Part shown: positions 12,347-22,665 of the stretch, piece by piece
Layout of the letters: the number at the start of each line of letters is the position of its first letter
Position numbering within the stretch: the first letter of the stretch is position 1
Origin: Sphaerolaimus hirsutus
Lineage: Eukaryota; Nematoda; Chromadorea; Monhysterida; Sphaerolaimidae
Reading direction: 5' to 3'
Length of the DNA: 64,000 nt
NCBI GenBank assembly: GCA_964036195.1
Contig: OZ038454.1
Location: forward strand, 22,740,315-22,804,314
The notes under the pieces: model-generated
What the model was told of the DNA's origin: nothing
Databases searched by the model: none
What the model saw: only the letters and a program-made list of their open reading frames with translations
Program-made: the position numbers and the translations under genes

Positions 12347-12450
12347 TAACTCAAACAGTAAGAATTTGAGAAAGGAGAACGTAAGGCGCCCGTCAAGCCG
12401 ACGAAGCACCGGGCGCCCTGCACCTTACTCCGCAACAAAACCATTCGCAC

Positions 12451-12603
12451 CTGAAAGGCGGCCTCGGCGTCCTGCCTGCGGCGGTCCTTCTCCTTGTCGT
12501 CGGGCTCGTGCTGCGAGTGCTGCTGCTGCGGCTGGTCGTGCTGCCTGCCAGAGCTCGTGCTGCGCTTGCGCCGCCGCTCCGCCCGTTTGCGTTCTAGCCA
12601 GCT
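12451..12603 (-). CDS. Exon 15: SWLERKR repeat, His/Gln-rich middle (residues 1384-1434)
   Basis: Acceptor ATCCCCCAG, then SWLERKRAERRRKRSTSSG, a Gln/His run, DDKEKDRRRQDAEAAFQ, donor CAG|GTGCGA, phase 0 at both ends. The unit DAEAAFQ-SWLERKR is formed across the exon 14/15 junction and repeats across 15/16, so exons 14-16 probably arose by exon or module duplication. Confidence 0.85.
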
Positions 12604-12626
12604 CTGGGGGATGGTCGTGATTGGTG

Positions 12627-13113
12627 CATGGTTGTTGAAATGTATTTACGTTTACTCGAGAAATAGGTATACTTGAGTACTGAGTGAATATTTTTTAGGT
12701 TTCCCCTGGAAAAAATACCTGTACTCACACCTTTACGCGTACTTTTTGGAAGTACGAGAGTACAGAAAACGTAAAACACAACAATTAATGTGGTGTGTAA
12801 AAGGCAAAAATGACTCAAAATTTATTGAAACGGCTGCAAAAAGGCAGCAAAAATTATTTATGTTGCGATGTGTAGAGAAAGTGACGACTACTGTCACTTT
12901 TCTTTTTACTCATTTTTCTGTTTTCATGGGTACAAAATCGAAAAAGTACTCGCTTATACGTATTCCCTGAAAATTACGTGTTTCCATTGCAGCATTGTAA
13001 AAGTAAAATAACTATTTTACGTTTTCCGTACTCAGGGCTGGGGTGAGTAAAACAGAATACCTACTTTACATTGGTACGTTTATATAAAAAATACACCACT
13101 TTTAACAACTCTG
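12627..13113. mobile_element. hAT-like element, GAGTAC-rich family (intron 14)
   Basis: Starts CATGGTTGTTGAAATGTA and ends CTTTTAACAACTCTG, like the copy at 41211-41687. The flanking 8-mers no longer match. It begins 24 bases from the exon 15 acceptor. Confidence 0.6.
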
Positions 13114-13198
13114 GTTTTTTTCACAGCGCTACACAAGCCCGTCACACAACGGAAACACCTCCAACATCACACCAATTTCACTAAAAACCAAAACCCAC

Positions 13199-13354
13199 CT
13201 GAAACGCTGCCTCGGCATCCTTGCGTCGCTGTTCCCGCTCCAATCTGGCTCTTTCCTCGGCTTGGCGCTGGCGCCTTTGTCGCTCCTCCATTATGGCGCG
13301 CAGACGGGCGCGTTTCTCTGGCGTCACGTTGAAGATGGCCCGGATTTCCGTTTG
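13199..13354 (-). CDS. Exon 14: charged coiled-coil-like helix (residues 1332-1383)
   Basis: Acceptor CCACATAG preceded by a C run. It reads QTEIRAIFNVTPEKRARL, then a long Arg/Glu/Gln helix (IMEERQRRQRQAEERARL...), and ends RRKDAEAAFQ at a phase-0 donor CAG|GTGGGT. The helix is almost entirely charged, like single alpha-helix or coiled-coil segments of cytoskeletal proteins. The ending DAEAAFQ recurs at the end of exon 15. This is the most family-like part of the protein. Confidence 0.85.
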
Positions 13355-13435
13355 CTATGTGGGGGGGGGGGGTAAGGGTGAGTGGGTTTGACGCACTTCC
13401 GGAGCGGCTTATAGTTTTTTTATTTTTAGGGGTCC

Positions 13436-13650
13436 AATTCAGAAAGTCGATAAGTCCGAAATTGACAGAATGGAATTCGACAAGTCTTTATGTTGACACA
13501 AAATTGCTTTTGTGGAATCGGGAAAAATAGCAATCAGTGAGAAAATTCAATGTCGAAAGTCAAAAATGTCCACAAATTCCACAAGTCAAGATTTGTGCAA
13601 AACGCACATTTAGGATTTATCGACTTTTAGAAGTCGACGCCTCATCTACG
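13436..13650. mobile_element. Diverged relative of 17370-18454 (intron 13)
   Basis: AGAAAGTCGATAAGTCC at the left and CGACTTTTAGAAGTCGACGC then CTCATC at the right. Internal CGACAAGTC/GACTTTTAGA motifs as in the intron 9 copy. Confidence 0.4.
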
Positions 13651-13893
13651 ATATGTTCAATCAATTCCATCAATTCATGTTCTTGAAAACCCAAACAAGT
13701 TCACAACACGTCACCAATGTTCGCTACAATTACCTACAAAATGTGCACAAGTAAACCGAAAATACGCCGGGAAAGTCCGCACGGCAATAGGTGAAATCCA
13801 GGATTCTCCAAAAAAACATCTACAACTGAAAAAATCCACAAAAAAACAGATTTCCACCGCAAGCGCACACACATCTCCACTCACACCCCCGAC

Positions 13894-14147
13894 CTTCACC
13901 GGAGTGGCTCCCCCCTGATAGGCCTGTCCATCCGCACCCTGAGCAGCCAGCCCGGCAGGATCGTGGCTCTTGGGCCGCATGCGCAGTCTGTTAACGGTGC
14001 CCGGATGCATGCCCGACGCCCGATGCCCGGCGCTGTCGTCGTTGTCGGGCGCGTGCGACTTGCGGTTGGTCGAGCGGCCCCTGGATTTGCGCTGCTGCTG
14101 ATCGGGTTGCGTTTGGACATTACCGGTCGTTTTGTTGGGGGTCGCGC
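13894..14147 (-). CDS. Exon 13: basic Arg/Ser/Gln segment (residues 1247-1331)
   Basis: Acceptor AAACCCCAG, then GC completing Gly, ATPNKTTGNVQTQPDQQQRK, RGRSTNRKSHAPDNDD, and VNRLRMRPKSHDPAG, ending GGATPVK with phase-0 donor AAG|GTCGGG. Net positive and GC-rich compared with its introns. No recognised fold. Confidence 0.8.
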
Positions 14148-14527
14148 CTGGGGTTTGGGGTGGGATATGTTTTAGGTATCGGAAAAGATAGGATCAGTGA
14201 AACAATCTACTCTAATCTAATCAATGTATGTATTTTATGTACCTATCTGAAACAAAATGCATTTTTACGCATCACATTCTCGCTACACACTCTTTTATTG
14301 TCAGATAACTTGAATTTTGGTCAACGCACAAAACGGCTTTGAATGCATTCGAGTATACCAGCAGTTGACGAAAATTGAAAATACCTCATTTTAGTAAACT
14401 CAAATATGTTCAAAGCTGATTTCAATGTGGTGTACCACTTATGCTGCTTCTGTATACATCATTCAGTCTCATCACAATTTATTTTTTGTTTTCGTTTGCA
14501 AAAATATCAATTAAAATGGAAAAATAC

Positions 14528-14759
14528 CCGTCGGGTGCTCAGATCTGGCTCTAGGCTCTGTTTTCGAGTGTGATTCTTTTGTTTTTGATTTCTTAGACAC
14601 CTTTTTGGTGCTTCTGGATTTCGTTTCTGTAGCTGCAATTGTAGACTCTTGGATTTGTTCAGGTTCAGCGGGTTGAGCGGCTTGTGTTTCACCATTTTCT
14701 TGGTGAAATTGTTCACATGGAATTTCCGGTCGATCGGTTACGTGGTCTGCTGACTGTGT
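14528..14759 (-). CDS. Exon 12: Gln/Glu-rich then Lys-rich segment (residues 1170-1246)
   Basis: Acceptor CTTAATTACAG, then TQSADHVTDRPEIPCEQF, a Gln/Glu/Ala-rich stretch, then a switch to basic sequence (STKKVSKKSKTKESHSK) ending RSEHPT plus G. The phase-1 donor GTATTT is completed by GC of exon 13 to make Gly. The change of charge marks the end of the acidic region. SKKSKTK is a plausible nuclear localisation or nucleic-acid/microtubule binding patch, by inference only. Confidence 0.8.
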
Positions 14760-14854
14760 CTGTAATTAAGTAAATAAAATAAAAATGTGGACATAACAAC
14801 TTTTTGCTGGAGACAAATTGACTTGTTGACTTTTTGCTGAAATCAGAGGGAGAG

Positions 14855-15000
14855 TTCTAAAAAGTACCAAACGTTTTTCAAAGTATGCATCAACATAATG
14901 CATTTATTTTTTACTCACCCCTGAGTACAGACAACAAAGAAATTTTTTTTCTTTTACTCATGAGTACACATCAGCAAAATACTTTTTCCCAGAAAGCAAA
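14855..15000. mobile_element. hAT-like GAGTAC-family remnant (intron 11)
   Basis: AAAAAGTACCAAACG, TTTTTACTCACCCCTGAGTAC and TTTTACTCATGAGTACA motifs without recognisable ends. Confidence 0.35.
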
Positions 15001-15192
15001 AAGTGAATATTTTCAGAAATTTTGCTATCCAAAATCCTGATTTCCATCTTTTTGCTCATTTTTACAAACAAATTCACTAATTCATGTGCTTTTTACATAT
15101 TTTCAGCTATTTTTGTCTTTGTGCCCCAGTTTACCCTTCTATAATAATGTTGCAACTTTTGAAACCAACGTGACAAAAAAATTGAAAATAAC

Positions 15193-16614
15193 CTTTTCCT
15201 CCACAAGTAGATACTCATCAGGTTCATTGTGTGTCTGCTCTACCTCGTTCTCAACCACATTCTCTTCATTCTCATATCCATGATCATCCTCACATCCATC
15301 ACCAACAACTGCACCATCTTTCTCATCACTTCCTTGGTCCTTATCGCCATCAAATTGATCCTTATCACCATTCTCATCATGTCCACTCAAATGGTAACTC
15401 TCATGCATCTGATGCTCTAGATGTTCATGCGTGGGCATGGTGATTTGAATGATCTCCCTTGGTGATGAAGTCGCATCACTGAGTGCAGCCTGCTCTGGCA
15501 TGGCGGAAACTTCAATATCTGCCATTGCATCTGGATCCTGTGTGAGTTCATCAGGTGCATGAACTTCATGTTGAATTTCGGATGCCTGTTCATGTTCGTC
15601 TACAGCAAACTGCTGCTCATGCTCTACGCTATGCGTGCTGCTCATTTCTGAGGCAGCTCTTAGCGCGTCATTGGCTGTGGTGATGGCCATTTCACTCCTG
15701 TCTGGCTCATGTTCCGTGTCTGAATGGTGTGAATCGCTGGCTTGGTTCTCTTTATTTTCCTGTGTGATGCCATCAATTTCTTCAGCCACATTGGAATCTT
15801 TTTCAGAGTGGTCTTCAGAGTGGTCTTCAGAGACGTGATCTTCAGTAGTGGGATTGTCAACCTCAGTGTTCACAGCTTCATTTGAGGCATGCTGAACATT
15901 CACATGCACTTTGCTGTCATCACTGTCATTCACATGGTCATCATCATGAATAATGTCATTTTCTGCAGTCACTGATTCTGGCTCTGGCTCATCTATGGCC
16001 ATCTGGTCACTTTGATCACAAAGTTCATTCTGTGCATTTTCACCTTGGTTTTCTTGTTCAGGCGGTACTTTTTCTGGATCAGGTGCATCAGCTGCTGAAA
16101 TTTCAGAGATGATGTTAGCATCTACATGGACCTGGTCAGATTCATTTGAAACAGGGTGAAGTCCTTCATGGTCAACTGCATCATGTTCTGAGGGACTGCC
16201 ATCTGGTGATTGAACTTCCACTCTTTCATCATCTAATTCAACATTGCCATTTGACTGAATGTCAGTCAACTCTGATTGCTCACATTCAACAGTGTTCTGT
16301 GAATTGAGAAGCTCCTCAACTTGCTGGGAATCCATATCAGTGCCCTGCGCCTGGTCTGCTCCCTGCAAACTGCCACTATCATTGTGTTCAGGCTCTTCAA
16401 ATGCTTCCTCATGCTTTGCAGTGTCTGGTGTCAATGTGACTTTGACGCAACTCTCTGTGTCATTTATGACATCATTTGAGGTGCTACCCTCAGGCACTTC
16501 CTCGGAGTTGCGTGGAGTTCTGGGAGAGGTATCCAAATCTGCTTTTTGTGGACCCTCGTCTGATGGTACATGTTGAATTGTGACTGGTTCGTGATGCTCT
16601 GGGTCTGGGTCAGT
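15193..16614 (-). CDS. Exon 11: large 474-codon acidic exon (residues 696-1169)
   Basis: Acceptor TTTTACCTCAG opens in phase 0 as TDPDPEHHEPVTIQHV. The exon is dominated by Asp, Glu, Ser, His and Asn and ends DEYLLVEEK before a phase-0 donor AAG|GTTATT. It includes EDHSEDHSEKDS-type short repeats and many EHE/DEH runs, so it is probably intrinsically disordered. The open frame continues 18 codons past the donor (VIFNFFVTLV...) into AT-rich sequence that reads as intron. The composition would suit a flexible or cation-binding linker, but no function can be assigned from sequence. Confidence 0.88.
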
Positions 16615-16849
16615 CTGAGGTAAAATGGGTGTTTTGTGTATTTAGGTTCACAGGCTGGGTGCACTTCCAGACCCAGTAAAATGCTTTGTAAAATTGCAAA
16701 ATTTCATTGTCATTTTACATGACATGACAACATTACAGGGCATTTTACATTATTTTTGACACTTGCATTTTGACTTTACAGACCATTTTTGCAACACATT
16801 TAACATTTTACAGGGCATTTATAAGGTCTGATAGCATGTGTCACCAAAC
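16615..16849 (-). mobile_element. Intron 10, containing a degenerate copy of the same element family
   Basis: Most of this 235-bp intron is element-like, with repeats of AAATGCCCTGTAAAATG. The arm at 16655-16684 matches the end of intron 6 closely, including the outer CTG (CAG on the minus strand). The used acceptor is 40 bases further on, at 16614, because exon 11 from 16654 would be out of frame. The left arm is eroded. Either an old introner with a shifted acceptor or an element inserted in an existing intron would fit. Confidence 0.5.
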
Positions 16850-17215
16850 CTGGCTTTCTCCCTCATCATTTCCCACATCAGCAGTCTCAAGCACTGAACC
16901 CTCATTTTCATTTGCACGTGTGCCAGTGTCACTGTCTTCTGTTTTTCTGTCATGTTCAGTTTCCACATTGACAACTGGCACCTCAATCATGAAATTATCA
17001 TCACCATGGTTAGATAATTCATCATTTTCAAGCGACCTCGCTTTTGGGTCGTCATTTTCTGAGTTCTGAATTGATTCTTCAGAAATCTTGGGTAGTTCTG
17101 GGTCATTTTCCGCCACTCTGACATTTGATTCAGTGAACTCGGGTGAAATCGCGTTGCTGGCACCATTGGTTTCTGATGGCTGAATTTCTGGTGGTTGATG
17201 TTCGTCGAATGAATC
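16850..17215 (-). CDS. Exon 10: acidic segment (residues 574-695)
   Basis: Acceptor TCCACATAG, then DSFDEHQPPEIQPSETNGAS to GNDEGESQ, 122 codons, phase 0. It contains a short hydrophobic patch, FMIEVPVVNVET, amid Asp/Glu/Asn. Donor CAG|GTTTGG. The 235-bp intron that follows contains a degenerate copy of the element family that makes introns 3 and 6. Confidence 0.82.
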
Positions 17216-17369
17216 CTATGTGGATGAGTTCAGTTAACCTAGTTCAGTGTGTCGATGCCAAAGGATGAAACTTTGCGTAAAGCCATAACTGTGCATAAAT
17301 TGATTTTGCATAAGCAGAATGAAATTTTGAAATTTTCAACATCTTTCAACAAAAATCGTTAAAACAATT

Positions 17370-18454
17370 GAGGCCTCTACTTCTAAAAGTCGACAAGTCC
17401 ACAAAATGCGATTTTGAGTAAATCGCATTTTAAGTTTCCGATCCAATTCCAGACCCGTGGTGCGTGTTCAATTTGGCTCTCTCATGCTTTCCATTGAGTT
17501 CCATATGTTGACAATAATGCTGCGATTACAGCTCGGGCGTAAAATTGACCGGGCGTAAAATTGATTTTTGGGCGTAAAATTAATTACAGGTGAATGGATA
17601 AACATATGGCGTTGTAATTTCAGTCAAAGAAAGCGCACATGCAGATGTTGCTTGTGTCCAAAGCTCATCAGTTTATTTTAATTGTACTAGAAGTTATGAA
17701 TTTTGGCGCAAATTTTTTTAATTTTACGCCCACATTTTACGCCAGTTACAGCGCATAATTGGAAAAATTGTGCTAAAATTCATAACTCCCAGTACGATCA
17801 AAATAAACTCATGAGCTTTGGACACAAGAAACGTCTGCATCTAAGCTTTCTTTGACTGAAATGACAATGTCGCATCCTTATCCATTCATCTGTAATTAAT
17901 TTTACGCCCAAAATCAATTTTACGCCCGGTCAATTTTACGCCCGAGCTGTAATCGCAGCATAAAGTGTGTAATTTTCAGCCCCTGCTCTCAACGTATATG
18001 TGAAAAATCGAGTGTCCATAAATTTCCATTCGGTCAGAGCAAAACTGTTTTTGGGAGGAAAATGGACTTGTCGACTTCTTGCACTCAGGAGCATTTTTGT
18101 TCCCGGTGAAGGCGACTCTGCCTTATGGGCAATTTATGGACTTGTCGACTTTTAGAAGTAGCTGTCCATGACGGACTTATCACATTTCTTGCTTTTTTCC
18201 CATAAAAAACGAAGGCGAAGGGTGGACTTGTCGACTTTGAGCCCGAAACTAAATGGACTTGTCCACTTCTTGCCCGAAATTTTTGCATTTTTCCCAAAAA
18301 ATGTCAAATTTGGCACTTTGCCATATGGGCATGTGAGGTCCAAAAATTGATGGAAAATGATAAAAAATGTGCGGAAGGAGACCCAGATGATGTTTCCGGG
18401 CCTAACTCCAAATTTTCAATTTTGTGACTTGTCGACTTTAGAAGTAGACGCCTC
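17370..18454. mobile_element. Element with GAGGCCTCTACTTCTAAAAG ends (intron 9)
   Basis: Inverted ends GAGGC(C)TCTACTTC...GACTTGTCGACTTT, flanked by AATT on both sides. The motif GGACTTGTCGACTT recurs internally at least five times. It contains the nested palindrome 17518-17960. A diverged relative lies at about 13440-13650 in intron 13. Confidence 0.55.
17518..17960. mobile_element. Harbinger-like palindromic MITE, TAA target
   Basis: TGCTGCGATTACAGCTCG and its inverse at the two ends, flanked by TAA on both sides, with mirror arms of about 200 bp (GGGCGTAAAATT units; AGAAAGCGCA). The 3-bp TAA duplication is typical of PIF/Harbinger. Confidence 0.75.
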
Positions 18455-18569
18455 AATTATCATATAACTTGCAGACGGCAAAATAAGTATCCATTCAAAT
18501 TTCTTATGTCTTATTTCATAAACGCAGAGCATATAACAAACTGCAGTTTTTGGCAATTACATTTTACTT

Positions 18570-18681
18570 ACCTATTTACGCTGATTTCGGGTGGGGGTAT
18601 TTTGAGGGGGGTTATAAATTGCAGTGCCCGTTTTTAGGAGGTATTTGTAGGAAGGGGGGGGGGTATTTCGAGAAAATACGG
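18570..18681. mobile_element. Right part of a CCGTATT-type MITE (intron 9)
   Basis: G-tract arm and right end GTATTTCGAGAAAATACGG|TA are present. The left end is missing or too diverged. Confidence 0.5.
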
Positions 18682-18837
18682 TACCTATATAAAAATCACA
18701 TTCTTTACATGGTAAATTTCACCGAAAAGTGTGCCGTCACTGTCAGTAAACGCTTTATTAAGATAAATATGAACTCGTGTGAACTAAAAATCAACATACC
18801 AAAAACATTCAACAATAAAAATTCCCCCAAAACAAAC

Positions 18838-18984
18838 CTGCACAGGCAGAGCAGCTGCGTCATCATCACTGCCAGACTCTGGCACAATTACTTCACTTTC
18901 GACATTTTCGTCTTCCGACGTGTGCACATTCGCCATTGTGGACATGTTGTCGGTGTCCTTGTGCCCGGGTTTTGCGCTATCGTC
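18838..18984 (-). CDS. Exon 9: acidic segment (residues 525-573)
   Basis: Acceptor GCTTTCCAG, then DDSAKPGHKDTDNMSTMAN to SGSDDDAAALPVQ, 49 codons, phase 0 to phase 0, donor CAG|GTTTGT. Acidic, Ser/Asp-rich, no recognised domain. The surrounding introns carry repeat remnants, but the exon itself does not. Confidence 0.8.
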
Positions 18985-19070
18985 CTGGAAAGCGTGAATG
19001 GGAAATATTTGCAGTGGCATTTGAGTGCAGTTGAGAGTGGATTGTGTAGGGTGAAATATTGACATGGGTG

Positions 19071-19195
19071 CACAGTTGTTAAAATGTATTCACATTTACT
19101 CAAAAAATACATATACTCGAGTACTGGGTCCTGTACTGACCTGTACGCGTACTTTGAAAAGTAAACATGTACAGAAAATATATTTCAGAAATTTC
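19071..19195. mobile_element. Truncated hAT-like GAGTAC-family left end (intron 8)
   Basis: CACAGTTGTTAAAATGTA, then ATACTCGAGTACTGGGT and AGAAAATATATTTCAG. The right half is absent. Confidence 0.5.
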
Positions 19196-19407
19196 AATAT
19201 GCAACTTTTGTTGCTAAAATAAAGAAAGAAACCATGCAGAAATCATATCATCTTCCTGTAGATCTGGAAAATACTAAATAATCATTAGAAAACGACATCT
19301 GTTACGTCTTCCTGTGTAAAAACTGCCCTCACATCTTGAAAGCTAATTATACAGTTGTTCTTTGTCAGTTAGTGCGTGCAGCGCCAATCTACTCGCAAAA
19401 GACCTAC

Positions 19408-19608
19408 CTCAGTTTGAGCATGATCTGTATGCCGGGCATCACTATCTACTTGATTCGCGCAATTGTTGTCAGCTTGTTCGATTTCTGTGTCATTGCCATT
19501 CAATCGGGCATCTGTTTGGCATTTTGCCAATTTTTCTGTTGATTCATCGATATGTTCGTTTGATGACGCCGCCGGGATTTGGGAATTGTTTTCACCAATT
19601 TCGACGTC
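19408..19608 (-). CDS. Exon 8: acidic Asn/Asp-rich segment (residues 458-524)
   Basis: Acceptor ATTCGCAG, then DVEIGENNSQIPAASSNEH to DSDARHTDHAQTE, 67 codons, phase 0 at both ends, donor GAG|GTAGGT. An ATG 30 bases upstream (MTKNVWNHSQ) is in frame, but it precedes a good acceptor and follows an in-frame stop, so I treat it as intronic. The segment is acidic and probably disordered. Confidence 0.8.
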
Positions 19609-20465
19609 CTGCGAATGGTTCCAGACATTTTTGGTCATACTTAATGGTCATTTGAGTGGCAAGGAAGCCCAGTGAACGCGCGAAGTTCACTCAGCTGGGA
19701 ATTAAATAATTCAGACCTTTCACACGATCGTTTTGGGTATTCTGATTTTTGGCGGGTCTGTGCCTGTCGGCATGTAAACCGTTTGGCATCTAGACAACGG
19801 ATCAGGGGTTTGCCAAGGTATTGACCCTCGCAAGGGTTCATAGATAGCAAATCAGAAATAGATAGCTGAAAATTATATTGGGGGGTCACTGGGGCTAAAA
19901 TATATAAATATGATATATATCGCAAAATTGACAAAATTGAGCATAATTTCTGTGGGAAATCAGGAAAGATTGCTCAAAGTATGCTCCACAGATATACCTA
20001 GATAGTTGAGTGATCTGTGGGGGTATCAGGGGGTAGCCTCAGGATAGCTAGCTAGCTGAGCAGCCGCCTCCTCCATGGGACCACCGAACGCGTCTAGATG
20101 CCAAGCGGGTTAGATGCCAAGCAAGCCTACGCCACTTTTGGCAAGTGTGTAAGGTACTTATTTTCATCTATCTAAATACCTAAATACCGACCCTCTGGCC
20201 AAAATAAGCGCGCGGTTTACAAAGGTATTGGAGTTATTTAACGGTGATTTCTACAAACTTTTCGCTATCAGTCTCATCATTTACCGTAGTGCCAAATTGA
20301 GCATTCCCGTCTGTGCAAGCTAAATTTTCAGACTTCACACCCCCATTTCAGCAAAAAAAGTATCGAACAGAAAGCGAAACAAGTAGCAAAAAGTATCCCA
20401 TGATAATTATCCACAAAAAGGTAAAACAAAAATCGATGAATTATTTTAAAATTCCCACAACGCAC

Positions 20466-20615
20466 CTCCAAATGTTCATTCAAATTGTCATTGATCGTGT
20501 CCTGATCAACATGTGCACCAATTCCCTCAACATGGACCTCACCCCCACCATCATCCGCGATATGTCCATTTCCATTCTCCAGGGCAGCGTGTTCATGCGA
20601 ATCCAAATCCAAAGG
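20466..20615 (-). CDS. Exon 7: acidic segment (residues 408-457)
   Basis: Fifty codons, PLDLDSHEHAALENGNG to DNLNEHLE, Asp/Glu/His/Gly/Asn-rich. It starts right after the CAG that closes the transposon-derived intron 6. Phase-0 donor GAG|GTGCGT. It continues the acidic region of exons 8-11 in composition and phase, which supports the chain. No domain is seen. Confidence 0.78.
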
Positions 20616-20786
20616 CTGCGGGCACTTCCAGACCCTGTAAAGTGTCAAGTGCCACGTAAAGTGTCAAAAGTCAAGTAAAATGCCCTGGAAAATGGCAAAC
20701 GTCCGTTTGCCATTTTCCAGAGCATTTTTCATGACTTTTGACACTTTACATGACACTTGACCCTTTAGAAAGTCTGGGAGCGGCAC
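20616..20786 (-). mobile_element. Intron 6 = complete 171-bp introner-like palindromic transposon
   Basis: The whole intron is one long inverted repeat. On the minus strand it begins GTGCCGCTCCCAGACTTT and ends ACAGGGTCTGGAAGTGCCCG plus CAG. Internal arms (AAGTGTCA, AAAAGTCA, GGAAAATGGCAAACG) mirror each other. The bases before the donor are CTG and those closing the intron are CAG, a C(A/T)G pair. Both splice sites are therefore element or target-site sequence. Confidence 0.8.
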
Positions 20787-20992
20787 CAGATCGTGTCCAT
20801 TCAAAGTGGCCTCGTCGGCGGCGGCGGCGGCGCCGTTGAACTGCACGTCGTGGCCGCGCTGCGCGGCGCTCAACTTGGCGTCGCAGTGCCGCTCGCTGTT
20901 GGCGTTCAGGTCGCCGGCCGCGTCGACGCCCGCCCCCTGCTGCATGTCGTCCACGGCGCTGGCGGACATCGTCACGTCGGATAGGGGTGTGT
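20787..20992 (-). CDS. Exon 6: Ala/Asp-rich segment (residues 340-407)
   Basis: Acceptor AAACCCAG with a weak pyrimidine tract. The first two bases AC complete a codon begun by G at the end of exon 5 (Asp). It reads TPLSDVTMSASAVDD and continues to EATLNGHDL in 68 codons. The internal ATG (TMSAS) could be an alternative start if exons 1-5 belong to another transcript. Its phase-0 donor CTG|GTGCCG is the outer end of the transposon that forms intron 6. Confidence 0.72.
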
Positions 20993-21757
20993 CTGGGTTT
21001 TGGGTGGTTGGGTGTGTTTGGTGCGGATTTTGGGTTCGATTTTGGAGTTTGGGGGGTACGTAAATATTTACATGTATGCGCTTTTTATTGTTGATAAAAA
21101 TTCTATAAATGAATTTTAAGTAACTAAGTAAACTAGGTAAATGTATCCATGTGCCCAAATAATGCAGCAAACGCAAATGAAAGAAGAACCGGCGCAGAGT
21201 GATTCATGTACGTAAACATTGCGCCAGTTAAATTGAAAAAAAAATGGACAAACAAAAAGAATATCTGCTCTTAAAAATATTACTGAGTCATCACTGACTC
21301 CATAAAAAAAGTTGCAACAATCAGTTGCTCCCTGTCAAATCCCTGTTAAAATTTGAAATATAAAAATGTAAAACTCCCTATAAACCGTTATGTGAAAACT
21401 ACTTAATGATCCTCTCAAGTGAGACAAGTGACAAGTGATTTTCCAGGTGCCCAGAAAACATTTTACCAGAATTCAAATGAAAATCACTTGTATTTACTAA
21501 AAACGCCACACAATATGGAACTGGGTCCAGAATGTTCACGCTCAAATAGAGATGTAGGAAATTTACATGACACTGATTCATAGCGTCATGAAAGTGTGAA
21601 AAACCAATACCAGTCACAATTATAATAATATAATGCTACCTCGTCAAGGGTACGCCGAACACGTTCAGAGTGTGAAAAGTGGCTAAAAAATCGAGTAAAA
21701 GTGCACAATAAATACAATGTTACGGCAGTGGGTTAGTTGAATATGGGTTTTGATTTA

Positions 21758-22147
21758 CCGTATTTCCTCGTACTAGCCCCCCTCGAAATACCCCCTCAAA
21801 ATGGCCACTGTGAATTTAAATACCCCCGCCCCACCCCTTCGAAATACCCCCCAAATTGAGTGTCAATGTCAAAAGCTGCGGTTTGTGGTCCGAGCAATGC
21901 AGAACACACGTTAAAACAATGACTGTGTTATGTTAGAACATTGTTTATACCATCTAGGTTTATACCATACTTATACAAACAAGTCTATAGACTCTTATAC
22001 ATGGTGCTTATTGTTGTATTTTTCTATGTCTGCGTACGTTACACACAACTAATTATTTAGCACTGGCATTGTGTCGAAATAATAAACCCCCGCAAAATTC
22101 TCACTCTGAAAAAATTAAACACCGGGGGGTATTCCTAGGAAATACGG
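21758..22147. mobile_element. TA-flanked CCGTATT MITE
   Basis: TA|CCGTATTTCCTCGTACTAG to CCTAGGAAATACGG|TA, 390 bp. It abuts the next copy with only six bases between, which suggests preferred insertion near existing ends. Confidence 0.75.
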
Positions 22148-22153
22148 TATATA

Positions 22154-22665
22154 CCGTATTACCTCGAATTATCCCCCCCCCCCTTGAATTAACCCCCCCC
22201 TCGAATTAACCCCCCCTCAAAATGGGCTGGGGAAATAATAAACCCCCCCCCTTGAATTAACCCCCCCCTCGAATTAACCCCCCCTCAAAATGGGCTGGGG
22301 AAATAATAAACCCCCCCCCCTCGAAATACCCCCCCCCCCTTCGGAATGATGTACGTCATGTACATAATAAATACGTCATGTACGCAATGTACATTATGTA
22401 TATTACTGTTAATTTGCATTGCAGCTACACATAGAGTAGTTTGTGTAGCTATCTACGTTTTTATGTCCAAATATATCCTGTTTGGACACATTTATTACCT
22501 ATTTTGGGTACGCAAATGCCTACTATTTACTACGATCCTTACGAAAATCTCTGACGAAATAATAACCCCCCCCCCCTCGAATAAACCCCCCCCTCGAATT
22601 AACCCCCCCTCAAATTTTGCTGGCGAAATAATAAACCCCCATGGGGGTATTTCGAGGTAATACGG
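22154..22665. mobile_element. TA-flanked CCGTATT MITE with duplicated C-tract arm
   Basis: TA|CCGTATTACCTCGAATTATC to TTTCGAGGTAATACGG|TA. The left arm unit (CTCGAATTAACC ... GGGGAAATAATAAACCC) is present twice in tandem, accounting for its greater length (512 bp). Confidence 0.75.

Noticed and set aside
15229..16576. Open frames on the plus strand across exon 11 (for example 15229-15443, 16259-16576)
   Set aside because: They are antisense shadows of the acidic minus-strand exon, rich in Ser/His because of its Asp/Glu codons, and lack splice or start context.
19609..19638. ATG at 19638 (MTKNVWNHSQ) as a gene start
   Set aside because: A good acceptor lies 30 bases later in phase with exon 7, and extending the exon would leave an in-frame stop just upstream.
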